In this document: piece after piece, positions 42,049-50,925 of the stretch
Position numbering within the stretch: the stretch's first letter is position 1
How the letters are laid out: every line of letters starts with the position of its first letter
DNA from: Afipia sp. OHSU_II-C1
GTDB lineage: Bacteria > Pseudomonadota > Alphaproteobacteria > Rhizobiales > Xanthobacteraceae
DNA: 64,000 bases
Assembly: GCF_000497575.1 (NCBI RefSeq)
Contig: NZ_APJI01000019.1
Location: 1-64,000, forward strand
Reading direction: 5' to 3'
The notes under the pieces: generated by a model
Seen by the model: the letters and a program-made list of their open reading frames with translations, nothing else
The model's database searches: none
What the model was told of the DNA's origin: nothing
Program-made: the position numbers and the translations under genes

Positions 42049-43194
42049 GTGAGCGAGGCCGAAGGCAAATTTCTGGACGCGCTCTATCAGGGTGTTTCCG
42101 ACAGCAGCCAACTCACTCTCGCGCTGGGACTGATCCAGAATATGTTCGGTTGCCGCAGCGCCGTGCTGGTGATGGTCGACGCACGCGATCCGACGGCAAG
42201 TTTTGTCGAGACCTCGGGCACGCTGCAGCAGAGTCTGCAGCTTTATGTCGAGAAATATGCCCAGATCGATCCCGCGCCGGCCCGCTTTCTCGCTCTGCCT
42301 GCCGGACGCGCGATGACCACGAACAAGCTGTTCACGGCGGAAGAGCGCGCTGTCGATCCCTTTTATATCGAGTTCTTCAAGCCGATCGGCCTGATCGAGA
42401 CCTTGGGCGGGCCGCTTTATTCGAGTGACGGAAACTTCGCGATGATCGCGCTGATTCGCGGGGACGATCGTCCTGCCTTCACTGAAGAGGAGGCCGCATA
42501 TCTCGAACAGCTCATGCCGCATATCACACGTGCGTTGCAATTGCGCCGCACGTTCTTCCGGATCGATTCACGGAATGTCGGCTTGCAGGCGACGCTCGAC
42601 CGGCTGCAGGCCGGCCTGATGTTGCTGGCGGCTGACGGGGAGGTGCTCTTCGTCAACGCGGCGATGCACGCTCTCACGCAGCAGAGCGACGGCTTCGTGC
42701 TTGGCCGGATGGGCAAGCCTCTGGTCACCCATACCGACGCGCGCCGACGCTTTGATGCGCTGTTGATCAATGTCGCAGGCGGTGGTGCCGGCGGCGTGGT
42801 TGCCGTACCGCGCACCAAGGGACGGGACTATGTTGTGCTGGTCGCGCCGTCTCCGGCGTCGGCGATGCAATCCGACTGGGAGCGCGGCGGGCCGCGTGGC
42901 GCGATCGTTGTCGTCCACGATCCCGATTCCGGATCTGCCAATACGTCCGAAATTCTGGAGCAGGGGCTTGGGCTGTCCAAGGGAGCCGCGCGGCTGGTCG
43001 CGGCTCTGGCGGCTGATCATGATCTCAAGACTTTTGCCGAAAGCGAAGGCGTCACGATTCACACCGCGCGATTCCATCTGCGGAGTGCGCTGTCGCGCAC
43101 CGGAGCCAAGACACAGGCCGAAGTGGTGCGGATCGCGGTGCGCCTGTTGCGGGATTTCGCTTTGGCCGAACCCAATCCGGTATCCTCCACCTGA
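42049..43194 (+). CDS. LuxR-type HTH transcriptional regulator
   Basis: A 381-residue regulator. Its middle part contains a PAS-like segment (RLQAGLMLLAADGEVLFVNA). The C-terminal 65 residues are a LuxR-type helix-turn-helix, with LSKGAARLVAALAADHDLKT and TIHTARFHLRSALSRTGAKT. The start is probably the GTG at 42049 (MSEAEGKFLDALYQ) after a G-rich ribosome-binding site; the frame opens at 41896, which would overlap the neighbour. It is divergent from the autotransporter gene, its likely target. The ligand is unknown, and no luxI is present. Confidence 0.85.
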   Translation: MSEAEGKFLDALYQGVSDSSQLTLALGLIQNMFGCRSAVLVMVDARDPTASFVETSGTLQQSLQLYVEKYAQIDPAPARFLALPAGRAMTTNKLFTAEERAVDPFYIEFFKPIGLIETLGGPLYSSDGNFAMIALIRGDDRPAFTEEEAAYLEQLMPHITRALQLRRTFFRIDSRNVGLQATLDRLQAGLMLLAADGEVLFVNAAMHALTQQSDGFVLGRMGKPLVTHTDARRRFDALLINVAGGGAGGVVAVPRTKGRDYVVLVAPSPASAMQSDWERGGPRGAIVVVHDPDSGSANTSEILEQGLGLSKGAARLVAALAADHDLKTFAESEGVTIHTARFHLRSALSRTGAKTQAEVVRIAVRLLRDFALAEPNPVSST

Positions 43195-43211
43195 TGCGAT
43201 CAGCCAAAGAA

Positions 43212-43237
43212 AAAGGCCGCCCTGTGGGGCGGCCTTT
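43212..43237. terminator. Bidirectional terminator between the LuxR-type gene and rpsD
   Basis: A perfect 11-bp stem (AAAGGCCGCCC at 43212-43222 with 43227-43237) and TGTG loop. The flanking A-tract and T-tract make it usable in both directions for the convergent genes. Confidence 0.9.
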
Positions 43238-43263
43238 CGCTTTCTGTAATCCGCGCTGAGAAA

Positions 43264-43881
43264 TTAGCGCGAATAGAATTCGATGATGAGGTGCGGCTCC
43301 ATCTGAACCGGGAACGGCACTTCCGAAAGACCCGGAACGCGCACGACCTTGGCGGTCTGCTTGCCGTGATCGACTTCGAGATAGTCAGGCGTGTCGCGTT
43401 CGCCGAGCTGGTTGGCTTCGAGCACAAAGGCGAGTTGCTTGGAAGATTCCTTGATCTCGACAACGTCGCCGACCTTCACCTTGTAGCTGGCGATGTTGAC
43501 GCGCTTGCCGTTCACCTTGATGTGGCCGTGGTTGATGAACTGGCGAGCCGCGAACATGGTGGCCACGAACTTCGCGCGGTACACCACGGTGTCGAGGCGG
43601 CGCTCGAGCAGGCCGATCAGGTTCTCACCCGAGTCGCCCTTCAGGCGGCTGGCTTCGACGTAGATCGCGTGGAACTGACGCTCGGAAATGTTGGCGTAAT
43701 AGCCCTTGAGCTTCTGCTTGGCGCGGAGCTGCGTGCCGAAGTCGGAGAGCTTGCCCTTGCGGCGCTGGCCGTGCTGGCCGGGGCCGTACTCACGCTTGTT
43801 GACGGGGCTCTTCGGGCGGCCCCAGATGTTCTGGCCCATACGGCGATCGATTTTATACTTCGCCTCACTACGCTTAGTCAT
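43264..43881 (-). CDS. rpsD: 30S ribosomal protein S4
   Basis: A 205-residue S4, a primary 16S rRNA-binding assembly protein. The N-terminus [20 protein letters not shown] and the S4 domain segment [20 protein letters not shown] are typical. The ATG at 43881 has a GAGGAC site. It stands alone rather than in a large ribosomal operon, as is usual in this group. Confidence 0.98.
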   Translation of the reverse strand: MTKRSEAKYKIDRRMGQNIWGRPKSPVNKREYGPGQHGQRRKGKLSDFGTQLRAKQKLKGYYANISERQFHAIYVEASRLKGDSGENLIGLLERRLDTVVYRAKFVATMFAARQFINHGHIKVNGKRVNIASYKVKVGDVVEIKESSKQLAFVLEANQLGERDTPDYLEVDHGKQTAKVVRVPGLSEVPFPVQMEPHLIIEFYSR

Positions 43882-44072
43882 CGCGTCCTCTTTCTTTGAA
43901 CGTGGGTTTGAGGAAACGCGCCCTCCTGTGCAGCGGATAAATCCGGTGCTGACAGGTCCGCCTCATAAGCTTGATGGGGAGGACCACGGGTCGCGAAACG
44001 CAACGCGGGCCGAAACCGGCCCGCGAGCAACGTGTTCATAGGTAGAAAAGGCCGCGAAGTCAAACAGTTCGG

Positions 44073-44474
44073 CTATTTTGCCGGGGCTGGGGAGGCCAGC
44101 GGCTTGGTCTTGTCGACGACGTAAACTCCCAATACTTTCATGGGCTTATCCCCATGAACCGCGGCGTCATGCACCGCGCCTGCCGGGATCTGGTAGGAAT
44201 CTCCGGCCTTCAGCGTCTTGTCCGGCTGGCCGTCGATGGACAGCACCAGTTCGCCTTCCAGAACATAGCCGGTTTCGATGCCCGGATGGGTATGGCGGCC
44301 AGCCTTGGTTCCGGGCGCCAGCTCGGCGAGGCCGGTGACGGTGTTGTAGCCCTCCGGGAACGGGGCCGTCTGTAATGGCGTGCGCTTGATCCCTGCGGGC
44401 GGCTGTTGTGCGAGGGCTGCGCCGATGCCGGCGAGCGCGAGAACCGAGACGCAAAGCACTGTCTTCCTGAGCAT
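44073..44474 (-). CDS. Secreted cupin-domain protein
   Basis: A 133-residue protein with a signal peptide (residues 1-22, ending ALA-QQ) and one cupin barrel. The metal-binding motif 1 appears as GRHTHPGIETGYVLEGE and motif 2 around IPAGAVHDAAVHGDKP. Periplasmic cupins of this size may bind metal or small ligands; no substrate can be named. The ATG at 44474 has a GGGAG site. It is monocistronic. Confidence 0.84.
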   Translation of the reverse strand: MLRKTVLCVSVLALAGIGAALAQQPPAGIKRTPLQTAPFPEGYNTVTGLAELAPGTKAGRHTHPGIETGYVLEGELVLSIDGQPDKTLKAGDSYQIPAGAVHDAAVHGDKPMKVLGVYVVDKTKPLASPAPAK

Positions 44475-44557
44475 GTGTATCTCCCTTTCGCTGTTCTCTT
44501 TCGGAACAGATCGCGCGGGAGGCTAGCAGCCCAATGTTACCGGCGGAAGGGAGGTTC

Positions 44558-45370
44558 TCAGTTCACGAGGCTGGCGCCGAACAGCGGCGCAAGTGCCTTG
44601 GCCAGAACCGGCGAGGGCGCTTGTCCCGACGTGAACAAGATTCGCGCATCGTGTGTTTCGCCAGCGCCGTTGGCGGAGCCAAGCAGATCACCGACCCGCC
44701 GGGCGATGGCAGGCGCGGGGTCAATCCAGTCCACGCCCCAGGGGGCCAGCGCGACCATCTGGTCGATCAGCAAAGGATAGTGCGTGCAGGCCAGCACGAC
44801 GGTGTCTGTCCGCGCTCCATCACCATTTTGGCCGTTGAGGAAACAGGGTGCGATCTCGGCGGCGATGGCTTCGTCGCTGACGCGCTCGCCGCGCAAGGCA
44901 GCTTCCGCGAGGCTCGCCAGATTTTCCGCACCGACCAGCGTCACGTCACAGCCCTGCGCGAAGTCTGCGATGAGTTTCTTGGTGTACTCGCGTTTCACGG
45001 TGCCCTTGGTGCCGAGCACCGAAACGCGCTTGGTCTGAGAGGACGCGCAAGCCGGCTTGATGGCGGGCACGGTGCCGACGAACGGGACGGTGTAGGCTTG
45101 GCGTAGGTGCGTCATCACCAGCGTTGAGGCGGTATTGCAGGCGATGACCACAAGGTCTGGAGTGTGCTCGGCAATCAGGTCTCCGACCAGCGGTACGACC
45201 CGCGCAATGATCTCGTCCTCGGTGTGCTGGCCGTAGGGGAAATAGGCGTCGTCCGCGACGTATGTGTAACGCGCGCCCGGCCGCAGCTTCACGATCTCGC
45301 GGAAAACGGTCAATCCGCCGAGGCCGGAATCGAAAACCAGGATCGTAGGGGCGTGGGACACAAAGGACAT
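44558..45370 (-). CDS. murI: Glutamate racemase
   Basis: A 270-residue racemase providing D-glutamate for peptidoglycan. The two catalytic cysteines lie in ACNTAS and ACTHYP, and the N-terminal FDSGLGGLTVFREI motif is typical. The ATG at 45370 has only a weak ribosome-binding site. A MOSC gene lies 42 bp upstream on the same strand. Confidence 0.95.
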   Translation of the reverse strand: MSFVSHAPTILVFDSGLGGLTVFREIVKLRPGARYTYVADDAYFPYGQHTEDEIIARVVPLVGDLIAEHTPDLVVIACNTASTLVMTHLRQAYTVPFVGTVPAIKPACASSQTKRVSVLGTKGTVKREYTKKLIADFAQGCDVTLVGAENLASLAEAALRGERVSDEAIAAEIAPCFLNGQNGDGARTDTVVLACTHYPLLIDQMVALAPWGVDWIDPAPAIARRVGDLLGSANGAGETHDARILFTSGQAPSPVLAKALAPLFGASLVN

Positions 45371-45412
45371 GATAGCCGATCTGCGGTTACCACTTTGTTG
45401 TAATCAGGGCGG

Positions 45413-45952
45413 TTAGACGGGCAGCAGCGGGTTATGCGGCCCCTCCGGCAGTTCAACCCGGATGGCGTCGCCGGGACGGACGTCGCCGTCCGCCAGAACG
45501 ACACTCATGACCCCGGCCTTCCGCACGAGATTGCCGTTTGCATCCTTGTCCAGCGTTGCGGCCATCAGGCCCTTCTGAAAGCGGTCGATCTGGATGCAGG
45601 GATTGCGCAGGCCGGTGACCTCGACAATGGCGCTCTCGCCCAGGTGCAGCCGGGTGCCGGTCGGCAGGCCAAGGAGATCGATGCCGCGGGTGGTGACGTT
45701 CTCGCCCATCTCGCCGGGCCGCACGACAAAGCTTTTCGGAGCCAGTTCGTCGAACAACTCCTCGTGGATCAGGTGGACCTGACGCAGGTTCGGCTGGTGA
45801 GGGTCGCTCGCGACGCGCGAGCGGTGCCTCACCCTCTCGCCCATATGCGCGTCGCCGTCGACACCGAGGCCTTTCAGCAGCCGGATGCTGAGGGCGTTCG
45901 TCTTGCTGAAATGATGGCCTTTGCGAAGGCTGACAGCGGTGACGACGGCCAT
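45413..45952 (-). CDS. MOSC-domain protein
   Basis: A 179-residue single-domain MOSC protein, the fold of the molybdenum cofactor sulfurase C-terminus. Residues such as GENVTTRGIDLLGLPTGTRL and GLRNPCIQIDRFQKGL (with the conserved Cys) fit. It may handle sulfur carried by molybdenum cofactor or act on small thio or N-hydroxy compounds. The ATG at 45952 lies four bases after the purB stop, so translation is probably coupled. A later gene cluster in the window encodes a molybdenum hydroxylase. Confidence 0.87.
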   Translation of the reverse strand: MAVVTAVSLRKGHHFSKTNALSIRLLKGLGVDGDAHMGERVRHRSRVASDPHQPNLRQVHLIHEELFDELAPKSFVVRPGEMGENVTTRGIDLLGLPTGTRLHLGESAIVEVTGLRNPCIQIDRFQKGLMAATLDKDANGNLVRKAGVMSVVLADGDVRPGDAIRVELPEGPHNPLLPV

Positions 45953-45956
45953 CAGT

Positions 45957-47264
45957 TCAGCTTGCCCCAAACACCCGTTTGAAGATCGTATCGACGTGCT
46001 TGAAGTGATACGCGAGATCAAATTGTTCTTCGATCTCCTTGTCCGACAGATATTTCTTCACGTCGGCGTCCTTCTTCAACAAGGACTGGAAGTCGCCTTC
46101 GCCGCGCCACACCGGCATCGCGTTGCGCTGGACCAGCTTGTAAGCGTCTTCGCGCGAAGCGCCCTTCTGGGTAAGCGCGATCAGCAGGCGCTGCGAGTGA
46201 ACGAGGCCGCCGAGGCGGTCGAGGTTCTTCTGCATGTTGGCCGGATAGACCAGCAGCTTTTCGACCACGCCAGCGAGACGGTTGAGCGCGAAGTCCAGCG
46301 TTACGGTCGCGTCGGGGCCGATTATGCGCTCGACGGAGGAGTGCGAGATATCGCGCTCATGCCAGAGCACGACGTTCTCCAGAGCAGGTGTGACGGCGGA
46401 ACGGACGATACGCGCGAGGCCGGTGAGGTTTTCCGTCAGCACCGGGTTGCGCTTGTGCGGCATCGCCGACGAGCCCTTCTGTCCTTCGGAGAAGAATTCT
46501 TCGGCTTCCAGCACTTCGGTGCGCTGCATGTGGCGGATTTCGGTGGCGAGACGCTCCACGGAGGACGCGACCACACCAAGCGTCGCGAAGAACATCGCGT
46601 GGCGGTCGCGCGGGATCACCTGCGTCGAGATCGGCTCGACAGTGAGGCCCATGGCCTTGGCGACATGCGCTTCGACCCGCGGGTCGATCTGCGCGAAGGT
46701 GCCGACTGCGCCGGAAATGGCGCAAGTCGCGATCTCCTTGCGCGCGGCAATCAGGCGTTCTTTCGCGCGGGTGAATTCCGCATAGGCGTAAGCAAGCTTG
46801 AGGCCGAAAGTCACCGGCTCGGCGTGAATGCCGTGCGAGCGGCCGATGGTCGGCGTCATCTTGTGTTCGAAAGCGCGGGTCTTCAGCGCGGCGAGCACCT
46901 TGTCGGTGTCGGCAATCAGGATGTCAGCGGCGCGTGCGAGCTGCACATTGAGACAGGTGTCGAGCACGTCCGACGAGGTCATGCCCTGATGCACGAAGCG
47001 CGCTTCGGGTCCGACGATTTCCGCCAGATGCGTCAGGAAGGCGATGACGTCGTGTTTGGTCTCGCGCTCGATCTCGTCGATGCGCTCGACATTGAAGACC
47101 GCATCCTTAGCCTTGGCCCAGATGGTTTTCGCAGCGTCTTTCGGGATCACGCCCAGTTCAGCCAGCGCGTCGGCGGCATGCGCCTCGATCTCGAACCAGA
47201 TCTTGAAACGCGTCTGCGGCTCCCAAATGGAGACCATTTCGGGGCGGGAATAACGGGGAATCAT
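45957..47264 (-). CDS. purB: Adenylosuccinate lyase
   Basis: A 435-residue fumarase/aspartase-fold enzyme that cleaves SAICAR and adenylosuccinate in purine synthesis. The signature GSSAMPHKRNP and the catalytic histidine segment TIGRSHGIHAEPVTFG are present. The start at 47264 (MIPRYSRPEMVSIWE) matches the family; the open frame to 47510 overlaps rpe in another frame and is not conserved. Confidence 0.97.
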   Translation of the reverse strand: MIPRYSRPEMVSIWEPQTRFKIWFEIEAHAADALAELGVIPKDAAKTIWAKAKDAVFNVERIDEIERETKHDVIAFLTHLAEIVGPEARFVHQGMTSSDVLDTCLNVQLARAADILIADTDKVLAALKTRAFEHKMTPTIGRSHGIHAEPVTFGLKLAYAYAEFTRAKERLIAARKEIATCAISGAVGTFAQIDPRVEAHVAKAMGLTVEPISTQVIPRDRHAMFFATLGVVASSVERLATEIRHMQRTEVLEAEEFFSEGQKGSSAMPHKRNPVLTENLTGLARIVRSAVTPALENVVLWHERDISHSSVERIIGPDATVTLDFALNRLAGVVEKLLVYPANMQKNLDRLGGLVHSQRLLIALTQKGASREDAYKLVQRNAMPVWRGEGDFQSLLKKDADVKKYLSDKEIEEQFDLAYHFKHVDTIFKRVFGAS

Positions 47265-47367
47265 CGCGAACTCGTAGGGTTGGGGATTACGCCGCGCTTT
47301 AGCAGATCGTATCCTGTGAGGCCACCCTTCACGTGCAGTTCTGTGCGGAAAATCAGGCCTTTTGGGC

Positions 47368-48069
47368 CTAAATCGCTTCGCCGCGCGCGGACGCCGCTGC
47401 ACCCCGGATCGCTGCAATGTTCGCCCTGTAGCTGTCCATCGTGCCGCCCTTGAATACGGCCGATCCGGCAACCAGTGCGTTGGCGCCAGCGGCCGCAATT
47501 TCCGCGGCATTGGCGGCGGTGACGCCGCCGTCGACCTCGATGTCGATCGGTCGTCCGGCGCACATGGCGCGGACCTGCGAGATTTTCTCCAGCACGGCGG
47601 GGATGAACGACTGTCCGCCGAAGCCCGGATTGACCGACATCACCAGCACCAGATCGATCATGTCGATGACGTATTCGATCGCGCTCGCAGGCGTTGCCGG
47701 ATTGAGTGACACGCCGGCCTTCTTACCGAGGGCGCGGACCGCCTGCAGCGAGCGATGCAGATGCGGGCCCGCCTCGGCGTGCACGGTGATGATGTCGGAG
47801 CCGGCCTTGGCGAAGGCTTCGAGATATGGATCGCACGGTGCGATCATCAGATGCGTGTCGAAGATTTTCTTCGAGTGCGGGCGCATCGCCTTGATGACGT
47901 CGGGACCGTAGGAAATGTTCGGCACGAAGTGGCCGTCCATCACGTCGAGGTGGATCCAGTCGGCGCCGGCCTGATCGACGGAGCGGACTTCCTCGCCGAG
48001 CTTCGAGAAATCAGATGCCAGGATCGATGGCGCGATGATCAGCGGACGGGGTGCGAAGGGTTGGGACAT
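47368..48069 (-). CDS. rpe: Ribulose-phosphate 3-epimerase
   Basis: A 233-residue TIM-barrel enzyme of the pentose phosphate and Calvin pathways. Metal and substrate motifs are visible: [41 protein letters not shown] and EVDGGV. The ATG at 48069 begins [11 protein letters not shown]. It precedes purB by about 100 bp on the same strand and may share a transcript. Confidence 0.96.
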   Translation of the reverse strand: MSQPFAPRPLIIAPSILASDFSKLGEEVRSVDQAGADWIHLDVMDGHFVPNISYGPDVIKAMRPHSKKIFDTHLMIAPCDPYLEAFAKAGSDIITVHAEAGPHLHRSLQAVRALGKKAGVSLNPATPASAIEYVIDMIDLVLVMSVNPGFGGQSFIPAVLEKISQVRAMCAGRPIDIEVDGGVTAANAAEIAAAGANALVAGSAVFKGGTMDSYRANIAAIRGAAASARGEAI

Positions 48070-48339
48070 GGCGGTTTCCGGTGTTGCCCTTGGCGCAGCA
48101 GGGATCAGGTGTTTCGCCTAACACGCCACCCGTGTGTGGGCAATGTAACCCATGCGGCATGCACAGGAACCACGCGCGGCACGCGGCAAATCCTGCCCGT
48201 GGCGGCAGAAATTGCCGCGTCAGATCGTGTCCTCGGGTGCATGAAAGCCCTAGATTTGCTGGGTTTCCGCAGCGGCACGGCAATTGCTGGATAACAGGCG
48301 GACGATCAGGCCGCGTGCGCGGTCTCGGGGAGTATTGCG

Positions 48340-49080
48340 ATGTTTTTTGCCGCAGGTGCCGTTGGAGCTGCCGCTGCCGCCGCCGGAACAGCACTGGATC
48401 TGCTGTCCTCGCTGACGCCTGCGAAATCGGGCTCGACGACGGGCGTCAAGCAAACGAATTCGCTGTTTGATGTGATCGGATCCAACAGCAGCACGCAGAC
48501 CGCAACATCTGTATCCTCGACTGGTCCGGCTCCGGCGGGAGCGCTCTCGCCATCGACATTCAATGCGCTGCTGTCAGCACAGGATTCTTCCGGCAAGGCC
48601 AGTCCGTCCGGCGCGCTGAAGGACTTGTTCGCGCAGATCGACACCAACGGCGACGGCAAGATCACCAAAGCCGAATTCGAGGACAAGCTCGGTGCGGGCG
48701 GCACCAATATCGCAGCCGCTGATAACGTCTTCAGCAAGATGGATGCCGATGGCGACGGCTCGGTGAACCTCGACGAGATGGCAACGGCGCTGAAGGGCAA
48801 GGGCCGCGGTCATCCTCACGCGCATCAGACCGGTGGCGGCGCAGATGCGCTGATGCAGGCGCTCCAGAGCGCTTCGAGCACTTCGACTACGAACAGCGAC
48901 GGTTCGATTACCACCACGCTGACCTACGCTGACGGGTCGAAGATCACCATCAGCCAGCCCGCGGCTTCGGGCTCGTCGAGCAGCGCGTCGTCGCAATACA
49001 ATCTGGTCGAGCGGATGGTGCAGCGTCAAGCCGACTCTCTTGCCGCCGCAGCGAAACAGTCCGTCTCCGTCAAAATCTGA
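48340..49080 (+). CDS. EF-hand calcium-binding protein
   Basis: A 246-residue protein with two canonical EF-hand loops, DTNGDGKITKAEF and DADGDGSVNLDEM, near residues 100-145. They are flanked by long Ser/Thr/Ala-rich segments. The first 20 residues are an Ala-rich hydrophobic stretch, but I see no clean signal cleavage site. The ATG at 48340 has a GGGGAG site. Ca2+ binding is expected. The neighbours (outer-membrane barrel, Gly-rich secreted peptide) suggest an envelope role, but this is unproven. Confidence 0.82.
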   Translation: MFFAAGAVGAAAAAAGTALDLLSSLTPAKSGSTTGVKQTNSLFDVIGSNSSTQTATSVSSTGPAPAGALSPSTFNALLSAQDSSGKASPSGALKDLFAQIDTNGDGKITKAEFEDKLGAGGTNIAAADNVFSKMDADGDGSVNLDEMATALKGKGRGHPHAHQTGGGADALMQALQSASSTSTTNSDGSITTTLTYADGSKITISQPAASGSSSSASSQYNLVERMVQRQADSLAAAAKQSVSVKI

Positions 49081-49198
49081 CTGTAGCGGATACCGTCTGC
49101 ATCGGTAGCACTACGCACAAAAGTGCGATTTTCATCAGTCGCTAACCACACAAGCCCGGTAATCACACCCACGCGAATTCGTTGCGAGGGTGCATGTT

Positions 49199-50371
49199 GT
49201 GCTGAAGAAATGGGTGAGCGCTGCCATCATCGGTGTTGTTGCGTGCAGCGCTCATGCCGAGGACGACTTCGTCGCGTCGCTGCGGTTGCGCGGCGGATAC
49301 GACACCAATCCGCAATTCTCGACCGGCAGTGGAATCGGCGGCAGCGCTTTCATCGGAACGGACACTGCGCTTGCCGCCGGCACCAAGGAGAAAGACTACA
49401 GTTACGGCGTTGCCGCGGAAGCGAGCACGACGCAGTACGCAAATCCGTTGGCCGTGCCTGCATTGGCGGGAAAGGTCGTGCTGCGAGGAACGTACGGCGG
49501 TGACGATGCCAGCATCGCGGCTACCACGACTATCACCGATACCAACACCTACAATCTCCGCTCGTCGGATTTCGTGCAGTCGGTCAAGGGCGAAGCGAAG
49601 TTCGGCTCCGTGAAGGTTTTCACGACGGTCGAGGGTGCCCGTTCGAGCCTGAACCAGACCAACGCGATCTTTCAGGATTTTCTGCCCAATCCACAGGTCT
49701 ATTTGCGGGGCACGCTTATCCCCGGCGTCGCCTATGTTGCCGACAGGTTCGAGGTTGGAGCGTCGGTCAACCTGTCGGTGCGGCGCTATCAAAAGGAACT
49801 GGATGATTTCGGCTATCGTCGTGATAACGAGCGCGTGCAGCCGTTTCTGTTCGCGAAGTATCAGGACAAGGACATCACGGTGTTCGGCTCGCTCTCGCAG
49901 TTGTATGCGACCTTCCACGACGTCGATTTTACCAACGTGAATACGACGCTGTTCGATGCCAGTCTGTCCTGGCGGATTGCGGCGTTTACAATCGATCTCG
50001 CTGCCTACCGCCGGGCCGGAGAGACCACATTTCCGATCTCGCCGATCACAATCGATACAGCCTATACAGCGAAGGGGAGCTGGCTGGTTGAGCCGCAACT
50101 GACCCTGACGGCGGCGATCGGCTACGCCACCACCGACTACCTGGATTCGCGCTTCAGCGCGCAGACGCTGACCTACGGCATCGGCGCGTCGCACGATCTG
50201 GGAAATGGCTATACGATCGGCCTCGATCTCACGCGCGCGCAAGGCACATTGATCTCGGGTGAGAAAGCCAGCGCGTTCGTTATTTCATCGTCGCTGACGA
50301 AGAAGTTTTCACCCTTCGCAAAGGACGGGGCGAAAGATGTGTTGAAGGACAAACCTGTCACCAAAAGTTAG
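49199..50371 (+). CDS. Outer-membrane beta-barrel protein
   Basis: A 390-residue protein with a signal peptide (MLKKWVSAAIIGVVACSAHA), then alternating amphipathic strands rich in Tyr, Thr and Asp. I chose the GTG at 49199 because GAGG lies eight bases upstream; a GTG at 49190 is also open. The C-terminal part (LTKKFSPFAKDGAKD) lacks the terminal Phe usual for BAM substrates. It resembles the surface-localised outer-membrane barrels common in this group; no transported compound can be named. Confidence 0.75.
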   Translation: MLKKWVSAAIIGVVACSAHAEDDFVASLRLRGGYDTNPQFSTGSGIGGSAFIGTDTALAAGTKEKDYSYGVAAEASTTQYANPLAVPALAGKVVLRGTYGGDDASIAATTTITDTNTYNLRSSDFVQSVKGEAKFGSVKVFTTVEGARSSLNQTNAIFQDFLPNPQVYLRGTLIPGVAYVADRFEVGASVNLSVRRYQKELDDFGYRRDNERVQPFLFAKYQDKDITVFGSLSQLYATFHDVDFTNVNTTLFDASLSWRIAAFTIDLAAYRRAGETTFPISPITIDTAYTAKGSWLVEPQLTLTAAIGYATTDYLDSRFSAQTLTYGIGASHDLGNGYTIGLDLTRAQGTLISGEKASAFVISSSLTKKFSPFAKDGAKDVLKDKPVTKS

Positions 50372-50474
50372 GGTGGCAGCCTGATCAAGCAGGGGGGAGT
50401 GCGGACCAGGCTGCCGCGCGAATGAGACTTGGGATGTGGGGGAACTCATTCGCGGTCTTGCAGTGGTCTAGACG

Positions 50475-50744
50475 TCAGTGCCCGCAGCCGCAGCCGCCAC
50501 CGAGCAGTCCGCCAAGAGCGCCGCCTTTGCCGAGCACGGCGCCGAGGACGCCGCCTTTGCCGGTGGTGACCGCCGCGTTGACGACGAGAGCGCCGCGGCC
50601 GTCAAGCAAGCCGAGCACGCCGCCCTTGCCGGTAAGCACGTTCGCTCCCACGTTCAGACCCTTGCCGCCGCCACCACCTCCTGCGAGGGCGGGGGCACTG
50701 ATGAACGCGGTCGCGACAACGGCCAGACACAGCATTTTCTTCAT
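50475..50744 (-). CDS. Secreted Gly-rich peptide with CGCGH tail, 89 aa
   Basis: A signal peptide (MKKMLCLAVVATAFISAPALA, 21 residues) is followed by a Gly run, then TGKGGVLG twice (near residues 38 and 62) and the tail GGGCGCGH. There are no aromatic residues in the mature part. The ATG at 50744 has a GGAG site. The Cys-Gly-Cys-Gly-His end could bind metal. It might also be a surface or biofilm peptide. I do not recognise a named family. Confidence 0.65.
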   Translation of the reverse strand: MKKMLCLAVVATAFISAPALAGGGGGGKGLNVGANVLTGKGGVLGLLDGRGALVVNAAVTTGKGGVLGAVLGKGGALGGLLGGGCGCGH

Positions 50745-50925
50745 GACGTTTTCTCCACTGTTACGTGCACGACGTTGTGCACGCCGCGGACCGTATTGCG
50801 GAGAATGCCGACTGCAATCGAAAGGAAAAGATAACCTTAAACGGCAGAGGTTTTCTGCAATTTGCGACAGCATGATGCGTGACTACTTACGGACAAATAC
50901 GTAAGCAGCCGCACGGCAAAATCAG

